DNA of 34,071 bases from CAG-177 sp964587915. Lineage in GTDB: Bacteria > Bacillota > Clostridia > Oscillospirales > Acutalibacteraceae. Below are positions 23,892 through 32,202 of this stretch, one piece after another. Within the stretch, counting starts at the first letter, position 1, and each line of letters starts with the position of its first letter. The stretch spans positions 1-34,071 of the forward strand of contig CAZPMK010000017.1 of NCBI GenBank assembly GCA_964587915.1. The letters are read 5' to 3'. The notes beneath the pieces were generated by a model. That model ran no database searches and was not told where the DNA came from. It was given only the letters and a program-made list of their open reading frames with translations. The translations under genes were made by a program, and so were the position numbers.

Positions 23892-26633
23892 TCACACTTT
23901 ACCGCAGCAGTTTTTGTACTTTTTGCCGCTTCCGCAGGGGCAGGGGTCATTTCTGCCGACCTTTTCTTTTTTCCTGACGGTTCTGCCCTTTTCGCTGCCG
24001 TCGGAAGCTCCGCTCGTACCCGTTATCTGTGCCGCCTGCTCACGCTTGGTATCCTCCTCGCTCTTTATGACGATGGTAAGAATCTGCCTTGCGGTGTTCT
24101 CACGGATATCCTCCGTCATGCAGTCGAACATCTCGGAGCCTACCTGTCTGTAGGCAACAACGGGATCGGTTTGAGCATACGCACGCAGACCTATGCCCTT
24201 TCTGAGCTGATCCATGGCGTCGATATGATCCATCCAATTGCGGTCAACGTTTCCGAGAAGAACACGCTTTTCAAGCTCACGCATAATGGGAACTCCGCTT
24301 TCGTCCGTGCCGAAAAGCTCCTCACGCTTATGATAGCTGTCATGTGCACGCTCCAAAAGAAGCTCCCTTGCACTTTCTTTGTCGAAGCCGTCTCGGAAAT
24401 CTCCGTCAACGGTAAGCCAGCCCTTGAATTTTTCACGCAAGCCGTCAACGTTCCAATCATTCTTTGATACATGGTCGGAGCAGAATCCGTCAACCGCTTC
24501 ATTAACACAGCCGTCAATCATCTTGAGAATTATCTCGCTTATGTTCTCCTCGTTGAGAACCTGATCACGCTGACTGTAAATAAGCTCCCTCTGACGGTTC
24601 ATAACGTCATCGTACTGCAAAACGCTCTTTCTTATGGCAAAGTTTCTGCCCTCTATCTTTTTCTGAGAGCTTTCAACAACGTTTGAGAGCATCTTGACAT
24701 CAAGGGGCATATCCTCGGGAGTTTTGAGCGTTGTCATCATTCCCGCAACTCTTTCACCGCCGAAAATTCTCAGCAGGTCATCCTCGAGAGAGAGGTAGAA
24801 GCGGCTCGCACCGGGGTCTCCCTGTCTGCCCGAACGGCCTCGGAGCTGATTGTCTATACGCCTTGATTCGTGGCGTTCCGTACCGATGATGAACAGCCCT
24901 CCCGCCGCACGGACTCTGTCCGCCTCGGGTGCTATTTCGGCATCGTATTTCTTTTCGAGAGCCGTATATTCGCCTCTCGCCTTGATGATTTCTTCATTAT
25001 CCGTTTCCGCAAAGCCCGTCGCCTCGGCTATAATTTCCTCGGTGTAGCCCATGCGGCGAAGCTCCGATTTTGCAAGATACTCGGCATTACCGCCCAGCTT
25101 GATATCCGTTCCTCTGCCCGCCATGTTGGTTGCAATGGTGACGGCATTTTCTTTACCTGCCTGAGCGACTATCTCCGCTTCCTTTTCGTGATGCTTTGCG
25201 TTGAGAACCTCATGCTTTATGCCCCTTCTTTTGAGCATTGCACTGAGAAGCTCGGATTTTTCAATCGAAACTGTACCTACAAGCACGGGCTGACCCTTTG
25301 CGTGGCACTCCTCGATTGTATCTATGACCGCATCGAATTTCGCCTTTTCCGTTTTGTAAATGACATCGTTCATGTCCTTGCGTATCATCGGCTTGTTCGT
25401 GGGGATTTCAATAACGTCAAGACCGTATATCTGATTAAATTCCGCCGACTCCGTCATCGCCGTACCCGTCATGCCCGAGAGCTTTTTGTAAAGACGGAAA
25501 TAATTTTGGAACGTTATCGTTGCAAGCGTCTTGCTTTCGTGCTCAACGCTGACGTTTTCTTTCGCCTCTATCGCCTGATGCAGACCCTCGTTATAGCGTC
25601 TGCCGAGCATGATTCTGCCCGTAAATTCATCGACGATAAGCACCTCGTTATCCTTGACAACATAGTCAACATCACGACGCATTACGCCGTTCGCCTTTAT
25701 CGCCTGATTTATATGGTGCTGAATAGTCATGTTTTCGGGGTCCATGAGATTTTCGAGATGGAAAAACGCCTCCGCCTTTGCAATACCGCTCTTGGTGAGA
25801 GTAGCCGTTTTTGCCTTTTCGTCAACAACGTAATCAACATCGTTGCCGACGATATCCTCGATATTTTCTTTGGAATCCGCTTCCTTGACCTTTACGGATT
25901 TAAGAGACACGGCAAAGCGGTTCGCCATTTTGTACAAATCCGTGGACTTCTCGCCTCTGCCGGAGATGATGAGCGGCGTTCTCGCCTCATCTATGAGAAT
26001 GGAGTCAACCTCGTCCACTATCGCATAGTTGTGACCTCTCTGCACCTTGTGCTCCTTGTAAACAACCATGTTGTCACGAAGATAGTCGAAGCCCATTTCG
26101 TTGTTCGTACCGTAGGTGATGTCGGCGGCATAAGCCTCCTTACGCTCCTCGCCCTCTTTTTCGTGAATGATAAGTCCGACCGTCAGACCCATGAAGCGGT
26201 AAACCTTGCCCATCCACTCGCTGTCACGGCGTGCAAGATAATCGTTGACGGTAACAATGTGAACGCCGTCTCCCGAAAGAGCGTTGAGGTATGCGGGAAG
26301 CGTTGCAACAAGCGTTTTGCCCTCGCCCGTTTTCATCTCGGATATTCTGCCCTGATGCAGAATTATACCGCCGATTATCTGTACGGGGAAATGCTTTAAT
26401 CCGAGAACACGCCATGAAGCCTCTCGGCAGGCGGCAAACGCCTCGGGAAGAATATCGTCAAGTGTTTCGCCGTTCGCCAAACGCTGTTTGAACTCGGGCG
26501 TTTTCGCCTGAAGCTCGGCATCGGTCAATTTTGAATATTCACCGTCAAGAGCAAGCACCTTGTCACACAGCGGACGGATGCGTTTTACTTCTTTGGTGGA
26601 ATAATCTCCGAAAATTTTTGTTAAAAAGCTCAT
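23892..26633 (-). CDS. secA: Protein translocase ATPase SecA
   Basis: A 913-aa SecA motor that drives preproteins through SecYEG. Walker A is MKTGEGKTL, the DEVD box is AIVDEVDSILIDEARTPL, and the second helicase lobe has GTAMTES and NMAGRGTD. The HMRGRSGRQGDPG-type segment reads QLRGRSGRQGDPG. The C-terminal zinc-binding tail CPCGSGKKYKNCC, which binds SecB or ribosomes, is complete. The ATG at 26633 lies behind GAGGTGCAAAC; the open frame starts 15 nt earlier. No neighbouring gene shares its strand closely, so it stands alone. Confidence 0.98.
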   Translation of the reverse strand: MSFLTKIFGDYSTKEVKRIRPLCDKVLALDGEYSKLTDAELQAKTPEFKQRLANGETLDDILPEAFAACREASWRVLGLKHFPVQIIGGIILHQGRISEMKTGEGKTLVATLPAYLNALSGDGVHIVTVNDYLARRDSEWMGKVYRFMGLTVGLIIHEKEGEERKEAYAADITYGTNNEMGFDYLRDNMVVYKEHKVQRGHNYAIVDEVDSILIDEARTPLIISGRGEKSTDLYKMANRFAVSLKSVKVKEADSKENIEDIVGNDVDYVVDEKAKTATLTKSGIAKAEAFFHLENLMDPENMTIQHHINQAIKANGVMRRDVDYVVKDNEVLIVDEFTGRIMLGRRYNEGLHQAIEAKENVSVEHESKTLATITFQNYFRLYKKLSGMTGTAMTESAEFNQIYGLDVIEIPTNKPMIRKDMNDVIYKTEKAKFDAVIDTIEECHAKGQPVLVGTVSIEKSELLSAMLKRRGIKHEVLNAKHHEKEAEIVAQAGKENAVTIATNMAGRGTDIKLGGNAEYLAKSELRRMGYTEEIIAEATGFAETDNEEIIKARGEYTALEKKYDAEIAPEADRVRAAGGLFIIGTERHESRRIDNQLRGRSGRQGDPGASRFYLSLEDDLLRIFGGERVAGMMTTLKTPEDMPLDVKMLSNVVESSQKKIEGRNFAIRKSVLQYDDVMNRQRELIYSQRDQVLNEENISEIILKMIDGCVNEAVDGFCSDHVSKNDWNVDGLREKFKGWLTVDGDFRDGFDKESARELLLERAHDSYHKREELFGTDESGVPIMRELEKRVLLGNVDRNWMDHIDAMDQLRKGIGLRAYAQTDPVVAYRQVGSEMFDCMTEDIRENTARQILTIVIKSEEDTKREQAAQITGTSGASDGSEKGRTVRKKEKVGRNDPCPCGSGKKYKNCCGKV

Positions 26634-26678
26634 GTTTGCACCTCGCAATAGAATTTATACGTCGAAACCAAATAAAGG

Positions 26679-26707
26679 TTGCATTATCCTTATATCCGTG
26701 ATAAAAT
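26679..26707 (+). promoter_or_regulatory. Candidate promoter of the dCMP deaminase gene
   Basis: TTGCAT (26679-26684), 17 nt, TAAAAT (26702-26707), 30 nt before the ATG. Confidence 0.55.
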
Positions 26708-26737
26708 AAAAATCGAAAAAACAAAGGAGGCAACGCC

Positions 26738-27235
26738 ATGTCCAAGAGAACTGACTACATATCATGGGATGAATATTTCATGGGAATCGCCATGCTTTCC
26801 TCTTACCGCAGCAAGGACCCCAACACGCAAGTAGGTGCCTGCATCGTCAATGACAAAAACAAAATCATGTCCGTGGGCTATAACGGTCTCCCCTCCGGCT
26901 GCAACGATGACGAATTTCCGTGGGAGAGAACGGGCGATGAGTTTGACACGAAATATCCCTATGTCTGCCACGCCGAGCTTAACGCAATTCTCAACAGCGG
27001 CGGTGCAAATCTCGAGGGCTGTAAGGTGTATGTCGCTCTTTTCCCCTGCAACGAATGTGCAAAGGCAATAATCCAATGCGGAATAAAAGAGGTTCTCTAT
27101 CTTTCCGATAAGTACGCCGATTCGGTATCCGTCAGAGCATCAAAAAGAATGTTCGACGCCGCCGGCGTAAAATATACTCAGGTCAAAATGCAGCGTGAAA
27201 ATATTGTTATTGATTTCACGCCCGAAAAGGTCTGA
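26738..27235 (+). CDS. Deoxycytidylate (dCMP) deaminase
   Basis: A 165-aa zinc-dependent deaminase that converts dCMP to dUMP for thymidylate synthesis. Zinc ligands are His78 with catalytic Glu80 (CHAE) and Cys104/Cys107 (PCNEC). DPNTQVGACIVN is typical of the ComEB-type family, and GYNGLPSGCND is the nucleotide loop. It starts behind AAAGGAGGCAACGCC and is a single-gene unit with its own promoter and terminator. Confidence 0.94.
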   Translation: MSKRTDYISWDEYFMGIAMLSSYRSKDPNTQVGACIVNDKNKIMSVGYNGLPSGCNDDEFPWERTGDEFDTKYPYVCHAELNAILNSGGANLEGCKVYVALFPCNECAKAIIQCGIKEVLYLSDKYADSVSVRASKRMFDAAGVKYTQVKMQRENIVIDFTPEKV

Positions 27236-27250
27236 TGCTTTAATATCACT

Positions 27251-27280
27251 CTGCCGAGGCTCTCGCTTCGGCAGTTTTTT
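27251..27280 (+). terminator. Terminator of the dCMP deaminase gene
   Basis: CTGCCGAGGC-tctc-GCTTCGGCAG followed by six Ts. The tail overlaps the stop of the convergent gene. Confidence 0.85.
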
Positions 27281-28577
27281 ATTGCTGATTAAACGTATAT
27301 ACCGCAGAACCGAACGCCGCTCCCGTTCCGTCAAGAGCACGAACGCTCATAACGCTTGAAGAATCAAGCCAAGTGAAGCCGCAGCTCTGTGCAAAAAGAA
27401 GAGGCTCCGCAAATGACACGGCATCCGCACCGTCCGTTGAGGCATAGATAACTCTCTGCACCTCGGTGTTGTTGATATTCTTCTCGGCATTGAAATAAAT
27501 TACAAGTCTTGTTCCGTCAGGATTTACGCAAGCACCGCTCGCACCGCTGATATCTCCCGCCTTGAACGTGCTCGTTGCACCCGTGAGAAGATCCGTAACG
27601 GTCAGCGTTTTCTTGTTTATCAGATACTTGCCGTCCTGCAAATAGTCGGTGAAATAGTCACCCTCAAACTTCGCAAGCTGCGTTTCGTTTTTGCCGTCGC
27701 TGACAATATTTAAAAATCCGCCGTCGGTCTTTCTGAGGAAATGCATTCCGTTTGAATCGTTGACGAACCACAGACCCAAAATATCGGAAGTGACGATTTG
27801 AGGTCTGTAGGCGTTGGAAAGCACCATGACATCAGCCCTCTTTCCTCTGTCATCGGAATTATAATACCTTGAAGAGAGGAAGTATTTTGCCGAACCGAGG
27901 TTCTTGATAAAATCATCGGTGAGAAGAGTCCAATCGCTTCGGAACGCACCGTTTTTATCAATGAGCCGCGTGTTGTTTGAAACGTAGGTTGAGGTCTTTC
28001 CGTTTTCAAGATTTACCGAATATATCTCGGACCACAGCTTGTTCGGCTTGTAAAAATCATCCTTGTTGAAATCGGCAAGCAGAAGCCACCCGTCACCGTA
28101 GCCGGCGGGCTTGCGTGTGAGCTTGACAAAGGCGTAGGAATAAACGTCAACCGACGAATCGTTATCCGAGGTGAAAACGCCGCAGCCGAAAATGTCGCCG
28201 TCTCTGCCGATATAAGAAACACGCACGGGGATTTCCTCGTAGCTTGCTTTTATTTTAACGGAAAGCTCCTTTTTTTCAAGCGTGCAGGGAACAAATCCGC
28301 CGTTTGCATACTCGTAAAAATCAATTTTTCCGTCGAGCGTTGCCGTGTAATAGATACCGTCAAGGTCACTCGGCATGAATATCTCTCCGCCCGTGCCCTT
28401 AACGCTGAGTGAACCGCAGAGCGTATATTTGCTCTCGGCATAGGAATATTCCTCGGGCTTTGCGATTTCGTTCAAAATTCCGTCGTCACCGCTTCGGGTG
28501 AAGAAAAATGCTCCTGCGGAAATAACCGTCGTCACCGCAAGCACTATTGCGATTATTTTAAGAGTTTTTGTATTCAT
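27279..28577 (-). CDS. Membrane-anchored extracytoplasmic protein, possible beta-propeller, unrecognised
   Basis: A 432-aa protein with a signal anchor at about residues 5-25, followed by an extracytoplasmic domain. The sequence has repeated beta-type segments with Asp-Gly turns and blade-like Tyr/Trp patterns (DLDGIYYTATLDGKIDFYEY, LADFNKDDFYKPNKLWSEIY, NDSNGMHFLRKTDGGFLNIV, NPDGTRLVIYFNAEKN). This suggests a beta-propeller, but I cannot name a family. The ATG at 28577 lies behind AAGGGGGATATC, 10 nt after the exonuclease III stop, so the two are likely co-transcribed. Confidence 0.75.
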   Translation of the reverse strand: MNTKTLKIIAIVLAVTTVISAGAFFFTRSGDDGILNEIAKPEEYSYAESKYTLCGSLSVKGTGGEIFMPSDLDGIYYTATLDGKIDFYEYANGGFVPCTLEKKELSVKIKASYEEIPVRVSYIGRDGDIFGCGVFTSDNDSSVDVYSYAFVKLTRKPAGYGDGWLLLADFNKDDFYKPNKLWSEIYSVNLENGKTSTYVSNNTRLIDKNGAFRSDWTLLTDDFIKNLGSAKYFLSSRYYNSDDRGKRADVMVLSNAYRPQIVTSDILGLWFVNDSNGMHFLRKTDGGFLNIVSDGKNETQLAKFEGDYFTDYLQDGKYLINKKTLTVTDLLTGATSTFKAGDISGASGACVNPDGTRLVIYFNAEKNINNTEVQRVIYASTDGADAVSFAEPLLFAQSCGFTWLDSSSVMSVRALDGTGAAFGSAVYTFNQQ

Positions 28578-28587
28578 GATATCCCCC

Positions 28588-29352
28588 TTAAATTTCAATA
28601 TCCAGCTCAACGGGGCAATGGTCGGAGCCGAAAATATCTGTATGGATTTTTGAATCCGTCATTTTATCCTTGATTTTTTCCGATACAACAAAATAGTCAA
28701 TTCTCCAACCCACGTTCTTTGCCCTTGCCGAAAAGCGGTAGGACCACCAGCTGTATATATTTTCAAGCTCGGGATAAAAATATCGGAACGAATCCACAAA
28801 GCCGGCGGCGAGAACGGCGGAGAATTTTTCTCTTTCTTCATCGGTGAAGCCGGGATTGCGGCGATTGATTTTCGGATTTTTCAAGTCGATTTCCTCATGG
28901 GCAACGTTCAAGTCACCGCAGTAAATGACGGGCTTTTTTTCGTCGAGCGATTTAATGTAGGCAAGAAAGGCGTCCTCCCACTCCATGCGGTAATCGAGGC
29001 GTACCAAGCCGTCTCTCGAATTGGGAACGTAGACGGCAACAAAATAATATCCGTCAAATTCAAGCGTTATCACCCGTCCCTCGGTGTCGTGCTCCGGAAT
29101 TCCGATTCCGTATGCAACGCTCAGCGGCTCCTCCTTTGAAAAAATCGCAACGCCCGAATATCCTTTTTTCTGTGCATAATTCCAATATTGATGATAACCT
29201 GCAAGCTCGAGCTGTACCTGACCCTCCTGCACCTTAGTTTCCTGCAAGCAGAAAATATCGGCGTCAAGACGGGTAAAGCTCTCGTAAAAGCCCTTGCCTA
29301 TGCAGGCTCTTATTCCGTTGACATTCCATGAAACGAAGCGTTTTACCGCCAT
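28588..29352 (-). CDS. xth: Exodeoxyribonuclease III (AP endonuclease family 1)
   Basis: A 254-aa DNA repair enzyme of the ExoIII/AP endonuclease family that cuts at abasic sites and trims 3' ends. Motifs: SWNVNGIRA, LQETKVQEGQ with the metal-binding Glu, YCGDLNVAHEEIDL with Asp/Asn, WSYRFSARAKNVGWRIDY, and SDHCPVELD with the final His. The ATG at 29352 follows AGGGGAAGAATT; the longer open frame to 29445 runs into the promoter. Confidence 0.96.
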   Translation of the reverse strand: MAVKRFVSWNVNGIRACIGKGFYESFTRLDADIFCLQETKVQEGQVQLELAGYHQYWNYAQKKGYSGVAIFSKEEPLSVAYGIGIPEHDTEGRVITLEFDGYYFVAVYVPNSRDGLVRLDYRMEWEDAFLAYIKSLDEKKPVIYCGDLNVAHEEIDLKNPKINRRNPGFTDEEREKFSAVLAAGFVDSFRYFYPELENIYSWWSYRFSARAKNVGWRIDYFVVSEKIKDKMTDSKIHTDIFGSDHCPVELDIEI

Positions 29353-29416
29353 AATTCTTCCCCTTTGCCGTGTTTCGGGCGTGCAAGACACCCTTCCCCA
29401 ATTATAATTAAAATGT

Positions 29417-29445
29417 ATTATAGCATATTTCGCCGCCGTTGTCAT
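29417..29445 (-). promoter_or_regulatory. Promoter of the exonuclease III operon
   Basis: On the minus strand ATGACA (29445-29440), 17 nt, TATAAT (29422-29417). Nothing else is evident in the rest of the 29353-29623 gap apart from the PHP promoter at 29548-29576. Confidence 0.7.
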
Positions 29446-29547
29446 TACAAAAATGTTAATTATTTAAAAAATATCTGCGGCTCTTGCTTTTTCGCGTCGC
29501 ATAATTTTCTTATGAAAGATTAAATGTAAATATATTTTAAAAACTTC

Positions 29548-29576
29548 TTGCACTGCGTCGCAAAATCGGCTATAAT
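29548..29576 (+). promoter_or_regulatory. Promoter of the degenerate PHP gene
   Basis: TTGCAC (29548-29553), 17 nt, TATAAT (29571-29576), 47 nt before the ATG. Confidence 0.75.
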
Positions 29577-29623
29577 GAGTATATATTGCGGTATTGTGCG
29601 ATTTTTTGAAAGAGGTAAAAAAC

Positions 29624-30487
29624 ATGGCTGGAGATTTACATTGTCATACCAAGCTCTCCGACAGCTCAATGGGAATTGATGACCTTATCGTGCTGGCACA
29701 AAAGCGAGGAGTTGACACCATTGCGATAACCGACCGTGACTGTCAGGCAGCCACCGTCAGAGCGAAAATTATAGGAGAACGCAGAGGAATAACCGTTATT
29801 CCCGGCGTTGAGATATCAGCTTACGATTCAAAAAGAGAGCGTTGTGCAGACATTCTTTGCTACCTGAGCGACAGCCCCGATCGTCTCGAGGGACTCTGCC
29901 ACAGAAATGTTGTTGCAAGAAAAAGAGCAAGTCAGATGATGACTCTCAAGGTTGCTCAGAAATATCCGATAACACCGGAGCTTGTTCTTAAATGTGCAAC
30001 CGGTTCAACCGCCGTTTTTGAACAGCACATCATGCACGCCCTTTTGGAATGCGGACTTACTGACAGGATTTACGGTGAGCTGTACGAGGAGCTTTTTTCT
30101 CCCGAAAGCCCCGAAAATGTCCTTGTAAAGGCGAATTATCCCGAGCCGTCACAGGTTATTGAGGCGATTCATGAAGCGGGCGGCATTGCGGTTCTTGCCC
30201 ATCCGGGTCAGACCGACAGCTTCGAGCTTTTGGATGAGCTTATCCCCCTCGGGCTTGACGGCGTTGAAGTTTGGCATCCTCTCAACACAGAGGAACAGAC
30301 CGCCATGCTTCTCGAAAAAGTAAAAAGTGCCGATATCCTTGCAACGGGCGGCTCGGAATTCAGCGGTATGTATTCCAAAAAACCGCTCAGTATCGGTGAA
30401 TATTCGGCTCCCGACCGTGCAGTTAAAGCACTTCTTACATATAAATCCAAAATAAAAAGAAAAAAGTCAAAACAGCAAGAGGATTAG
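29624..30487 (+). CDS. PHP domain protein with several metal ligands replaced
   Basis: A 287-aa PHP-superfamily protein. The first motif GDLHCHTKLSDSS, the PGVEIS Glu63 and LAHPGQ are intact. The second motif, normally TDHDT, reads TDRDC (Arg38), and the final GSDFH reads GGSEFSG (Glu245, Ser247). Those positions bind metal in active relatives, so catalysis may be lost or changed. The C-terminus is Lys-rich. The ATG at 29624 follows GAAAGAGGT; the open frame starts 30 nt earlier. It has its own promoter and is followed after 2 nt by an unrecognised gene. Confidence 0.82.
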   Translation: MAGDLHCHTKLSDSSMGIDDLIVLAQKRGVDTIAITDRDCQAATVRAKIIGERRGITVIPGVEISAYDSKRERCADILCYLSDSPDRLEGLCHRNVVARKRASQMMTLKVAQKYPITPELVLKCATGSTAVFEQHIMHALLECGLTDRIYGELYEELFSPESPENVLVKANYPEPSQVIEAIHEAGGIAVLAHPGQTDSFELLDELIPLGLDGVEVWHPLNTEEQTAMLLEKVKSADILATGGSEFSGMYSKKPLSIGEYSAPDRAVKALLTYKSKIKRKKSKQQED

Positions 30488-30489
30488 TT

Positions 30490-31038
30490 ATGAGACCTAC
30501 CGATGATGACGTAAAAATCTTTCACCCGAAGAAAAATGACGGTGCTGCGGCGGATTTTGCCGCCCTTGCCTCTCTGACCGACAGATTCAGACGTAACGGC
30601 AACGTTAAAAAAGCCGACGAGCTCGGAAAAGAGCTTGCAGAGCTTGCTCCGGAAACACTTTGTCCGGAAAAAGCGGCAGGCTTGCCGAACAATGTCCTTT
30701 TTCAGCTTCGCGTGCTTATGATTTTTTCGGCTCAGCTCGCTCTCCACAAGTATTTGCCTCACCCCATGCTTGCAAGTCAGGCAACAAATTCGCTTTATGC
30801 TCGGCTTGAACGCAATGCGGAGGGTCTGTTTGCGAATATTTACGAAGGTTCGTCCTTCTCTTTCTACTATCTTCCCGTGAGAAAAAATAAGAATGTCGAG
30901 CAGGAAATAGGAAAGAACTTTGCCATGCTTTGCGACAAGGACGATTACGAGCCGTACATATCACTCGGAAAAGAGGTCTTTTCCCTTGTTGACAGCGAGG
31001 TTTGCGACCGCATAGAAGCAAAGGAATTTGAAGAATAA
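30490..31038 (+). CDS. Unrecognised cytoplasmic protein paired with the PHP gene
   Basis: A 182-aa soluble, mostly helical protein that I do not recognise. It has no membrane segments or cysteine motifs. Its start lies 2 nt after the PHP stop with GAGGATTAGTT upstream, and it ends before the terminator at 31052. The tight coupling suggests a joint function with the degenerate PHP protein. Confidence 0.8.
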   Translation: MRPTDDDVKIFHPKKNDGAAADFAALASLTDRFRRNGNVKKADELGKELAELAPETLCPEKAAGLPNNVLFQLRVLMIFSAQLALHKYLPHPMLASQATNSLYARLERNAEGLFANIYEGSSFSFYYLPVRKNKNVEQEIGKNFAMLCDKDDYEPYISLGKEVFSLVDSEVCDRIEAKEFEE

Positions 31039-31051
31039 TCACAAATATCAA

Positions 31052-31088
31052 CGGTACGACAGCAGTAAATCTGCCGCCGTACCTTTTT
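31052..31088 (+). terminator. Terminator of the PHP operon
   Basis: GGTACG-aCaGCAG-taaat-CTGCcGc-CGTACC followed by TTTTT. No other feature is visible in 31089-31203. Confidence 0.75.
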
Positions 31089-31203
31089 CTTCTCCGCAGA
31101 ACACAATCCTCTCTTGATTTTTCGGGATTTATGTGCCGCAGACTGACCGTTTCGACCATGCCGTAAAATCCCCGAACTTTTAAAAATATTTTGCCCGTAG
31201 CCC

Positions 31204-31233
31204 TTGACAAAGCACGGTGGAATATTATATAAT
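31204..31233 (+). promoter_or_regulatory. Promoter of tRNA-Val
   Basis: TTGACA (31204-31209), 18 nt, TATAAT (31228-31233), both perfect to consensus, 27 nt before the tRNA. Confidence 0.85.
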
Positions 31234-31260
31234 GTCTCTTGCGTTGAGAAACGCAGCTAC

Positions 31261-31336
31261 GGACGTTTAGCTCAGCTGGTAGAGCACTCGCTTGACGTGC
31301 GAGTGGTCACAGGTTCGAGTCCTGTAACGTCCACCA
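31261..31336 (+). tRNA. tRNA-Val (GAC)
   Basis: A 76-nt tRNA with encoded CCA. Acceptor GGACGTT pairs with AACGTCC; the D-arm is AGCTCAGCTGGTAGAGC. The anticodon stem CTCGC/GCGAG encloses loop TTGACGT with anticodon GAC at 31294-31296, and the T-arm is ACAGGTTCGAGTCCTGT. Confidence 0.97.
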
Positions 31337-31370
31337 AAAATCCCGTTCACTTTTGTGGACGGGATTTTTT
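31337..31370 (+). terminator. Terminator of tRNA-Val
   Basis: ATCCCGTTCAC-tttt-GTGGACGGGAT with a following T-run, directly after the CCA end. Confidence 0.85.
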
Positions 31371-31464
31371 ACTTCTTAACTCTTAATTTTTCACTCTTCG
31401 CTAAAAAGCGAACGGAATTTCTGCCAACACGGCGAAAGAAAATATTGATTTACTCGGAAACACC

Positions 31465-31495
31465 CAACGGTAACTCTGCTTAAACATTACCGTTG
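31465..31495. other. 9-bp perfect hairpin downstream of the LysE-type gene
   Basis: CAACGGTAA (31465-31473) and TTACCGTTG (31487-31495) form a perfect stem 20 nt after the stop at 31515 on the minus strand. There is no T-run, so it may stabilise the transcript end or be a weak terminator. Nothing else is evident in 31371-31514. Confidence 0.4.
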
Positions 31496-31514
31496 ACTTA
31501 TTCCGTATGTGATT

Positions 31515-32096
31515 TTAGAGGAACAACGAAACTGCACAATAAACCAGCAAAAGAGCCATGATTGTGTTTGTGATTTTCGCGTACTTTGAAAACAATAACT
31601 TAAATACCGAACCAAAAAGCGACCAACATAGCGTAAACACAAAACCTATAAACGCCAGCAACAGTGCAAATAAAACCAACGAACCCCATTGTCCTTGATA
31701 ATGCGGTAATATGTACGCTTCCATAGATACAATGCAGTAAATATAAATTTTCGGATTTATGAATTGAAGTACAAAACCGGAAAACAAACTGCTTTGGGAG
31801 TGAGTTTCTTCAATGACCGACGAACTTTTGAATGTTTTCCATGCCAACCGGAGCATATAAAGTGCACCGAGTACGAGCATGGGCGTTTTGATTTTTGGGA
31901 TTACCGCAGATAGTGTGTTACAGAAAAAAGTGCACACAAGCATAACAAGAGAAAATCCTATCCAAATGCCGAGATTGAACGGAAAAGATTTACGAATCCC
32001 GAGACGACTTGCATTGGACATAGACATGATATTGTTAGGTCCCGGTGTTACGGCGGTAACAACTGCATAAGACAAAAAACTTAGCCAACTAAACAT
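31515..32096 (-). CDS. LysE/RhtB family amino-acid exporter
   Basis: A 193-aa membrane protein with about six helices. The family signature TPGPNN occurs near residues 17-22 (AVTPGPNNIMSMSNASRLG), followed by a long helix and FINPKIYIYC. Members export amino acids or derivatives such as lysine, cysteine or O-acetylserine; the substrate here is unknown. It starts behind GAGGAGGTCAAT and is transcribed divergently from a cupin-type regulator, a common arrangement for such exporters. Codon use is visibly more AT-rich than in the genes to its left. Confidence 0.88.
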   Translation of the reverse strand: MFSWLSFLSYAVVTAVTPGPNNIMSMSNASRLGIRKSFPFNLGIWIGFSLVMLVCTFFCNTLSAVIPKIKTPMLVLGALYMLRLAWKTFKSSSVIEETHSQSSLFSGFVLQFINPKIYIYCIVSMEAYILPHYQGQWGSLVLFALLLAFIGFVFTLCWSLFGSVFKLLFSKYAKITNTIMALLLVYCAVSLFL

Positions 32097-32146
32097 ATTG
32101 ACCTCCTCAGCTTCTGATGATATAATACACTCAAAACCCGATATAG

Positions 32147-32188
32147 TGGATTTTTATATATTGTACTACTAATCCAACATATTGTCAA
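32147..32188. promoter_or_regulatory. Divergent control region with lysE promoter and inverted repeat
   Basis: On the minus strand TTGACA (32188-32183), 17 nt, TACAAT (32165-32160) forms a good promoter for the exporter. A TGGATT (32147-32152) and AATCCA (32171-32176) inverted repeat lies across it and may be the operator for the XRE regulator. Confidence 0.6.
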
Positions 32189-32202
32189 TAGAGGAAGTTA
32201 TT

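Noticed and set aside
24870..26399. 509-codon open frame on the plus strand
   Set aside because: It is fully antisense to secA, whose protein is strongly conserved; the frame has no recognisable domain and arises from codon bias.
31204..31386. 60-codon plus-strand frame containing a GRLAQLVEHSLDVRVV sequence
   Set aside because: This is the well-known false translation of a tRNA gene; it spans tRNA-Val.
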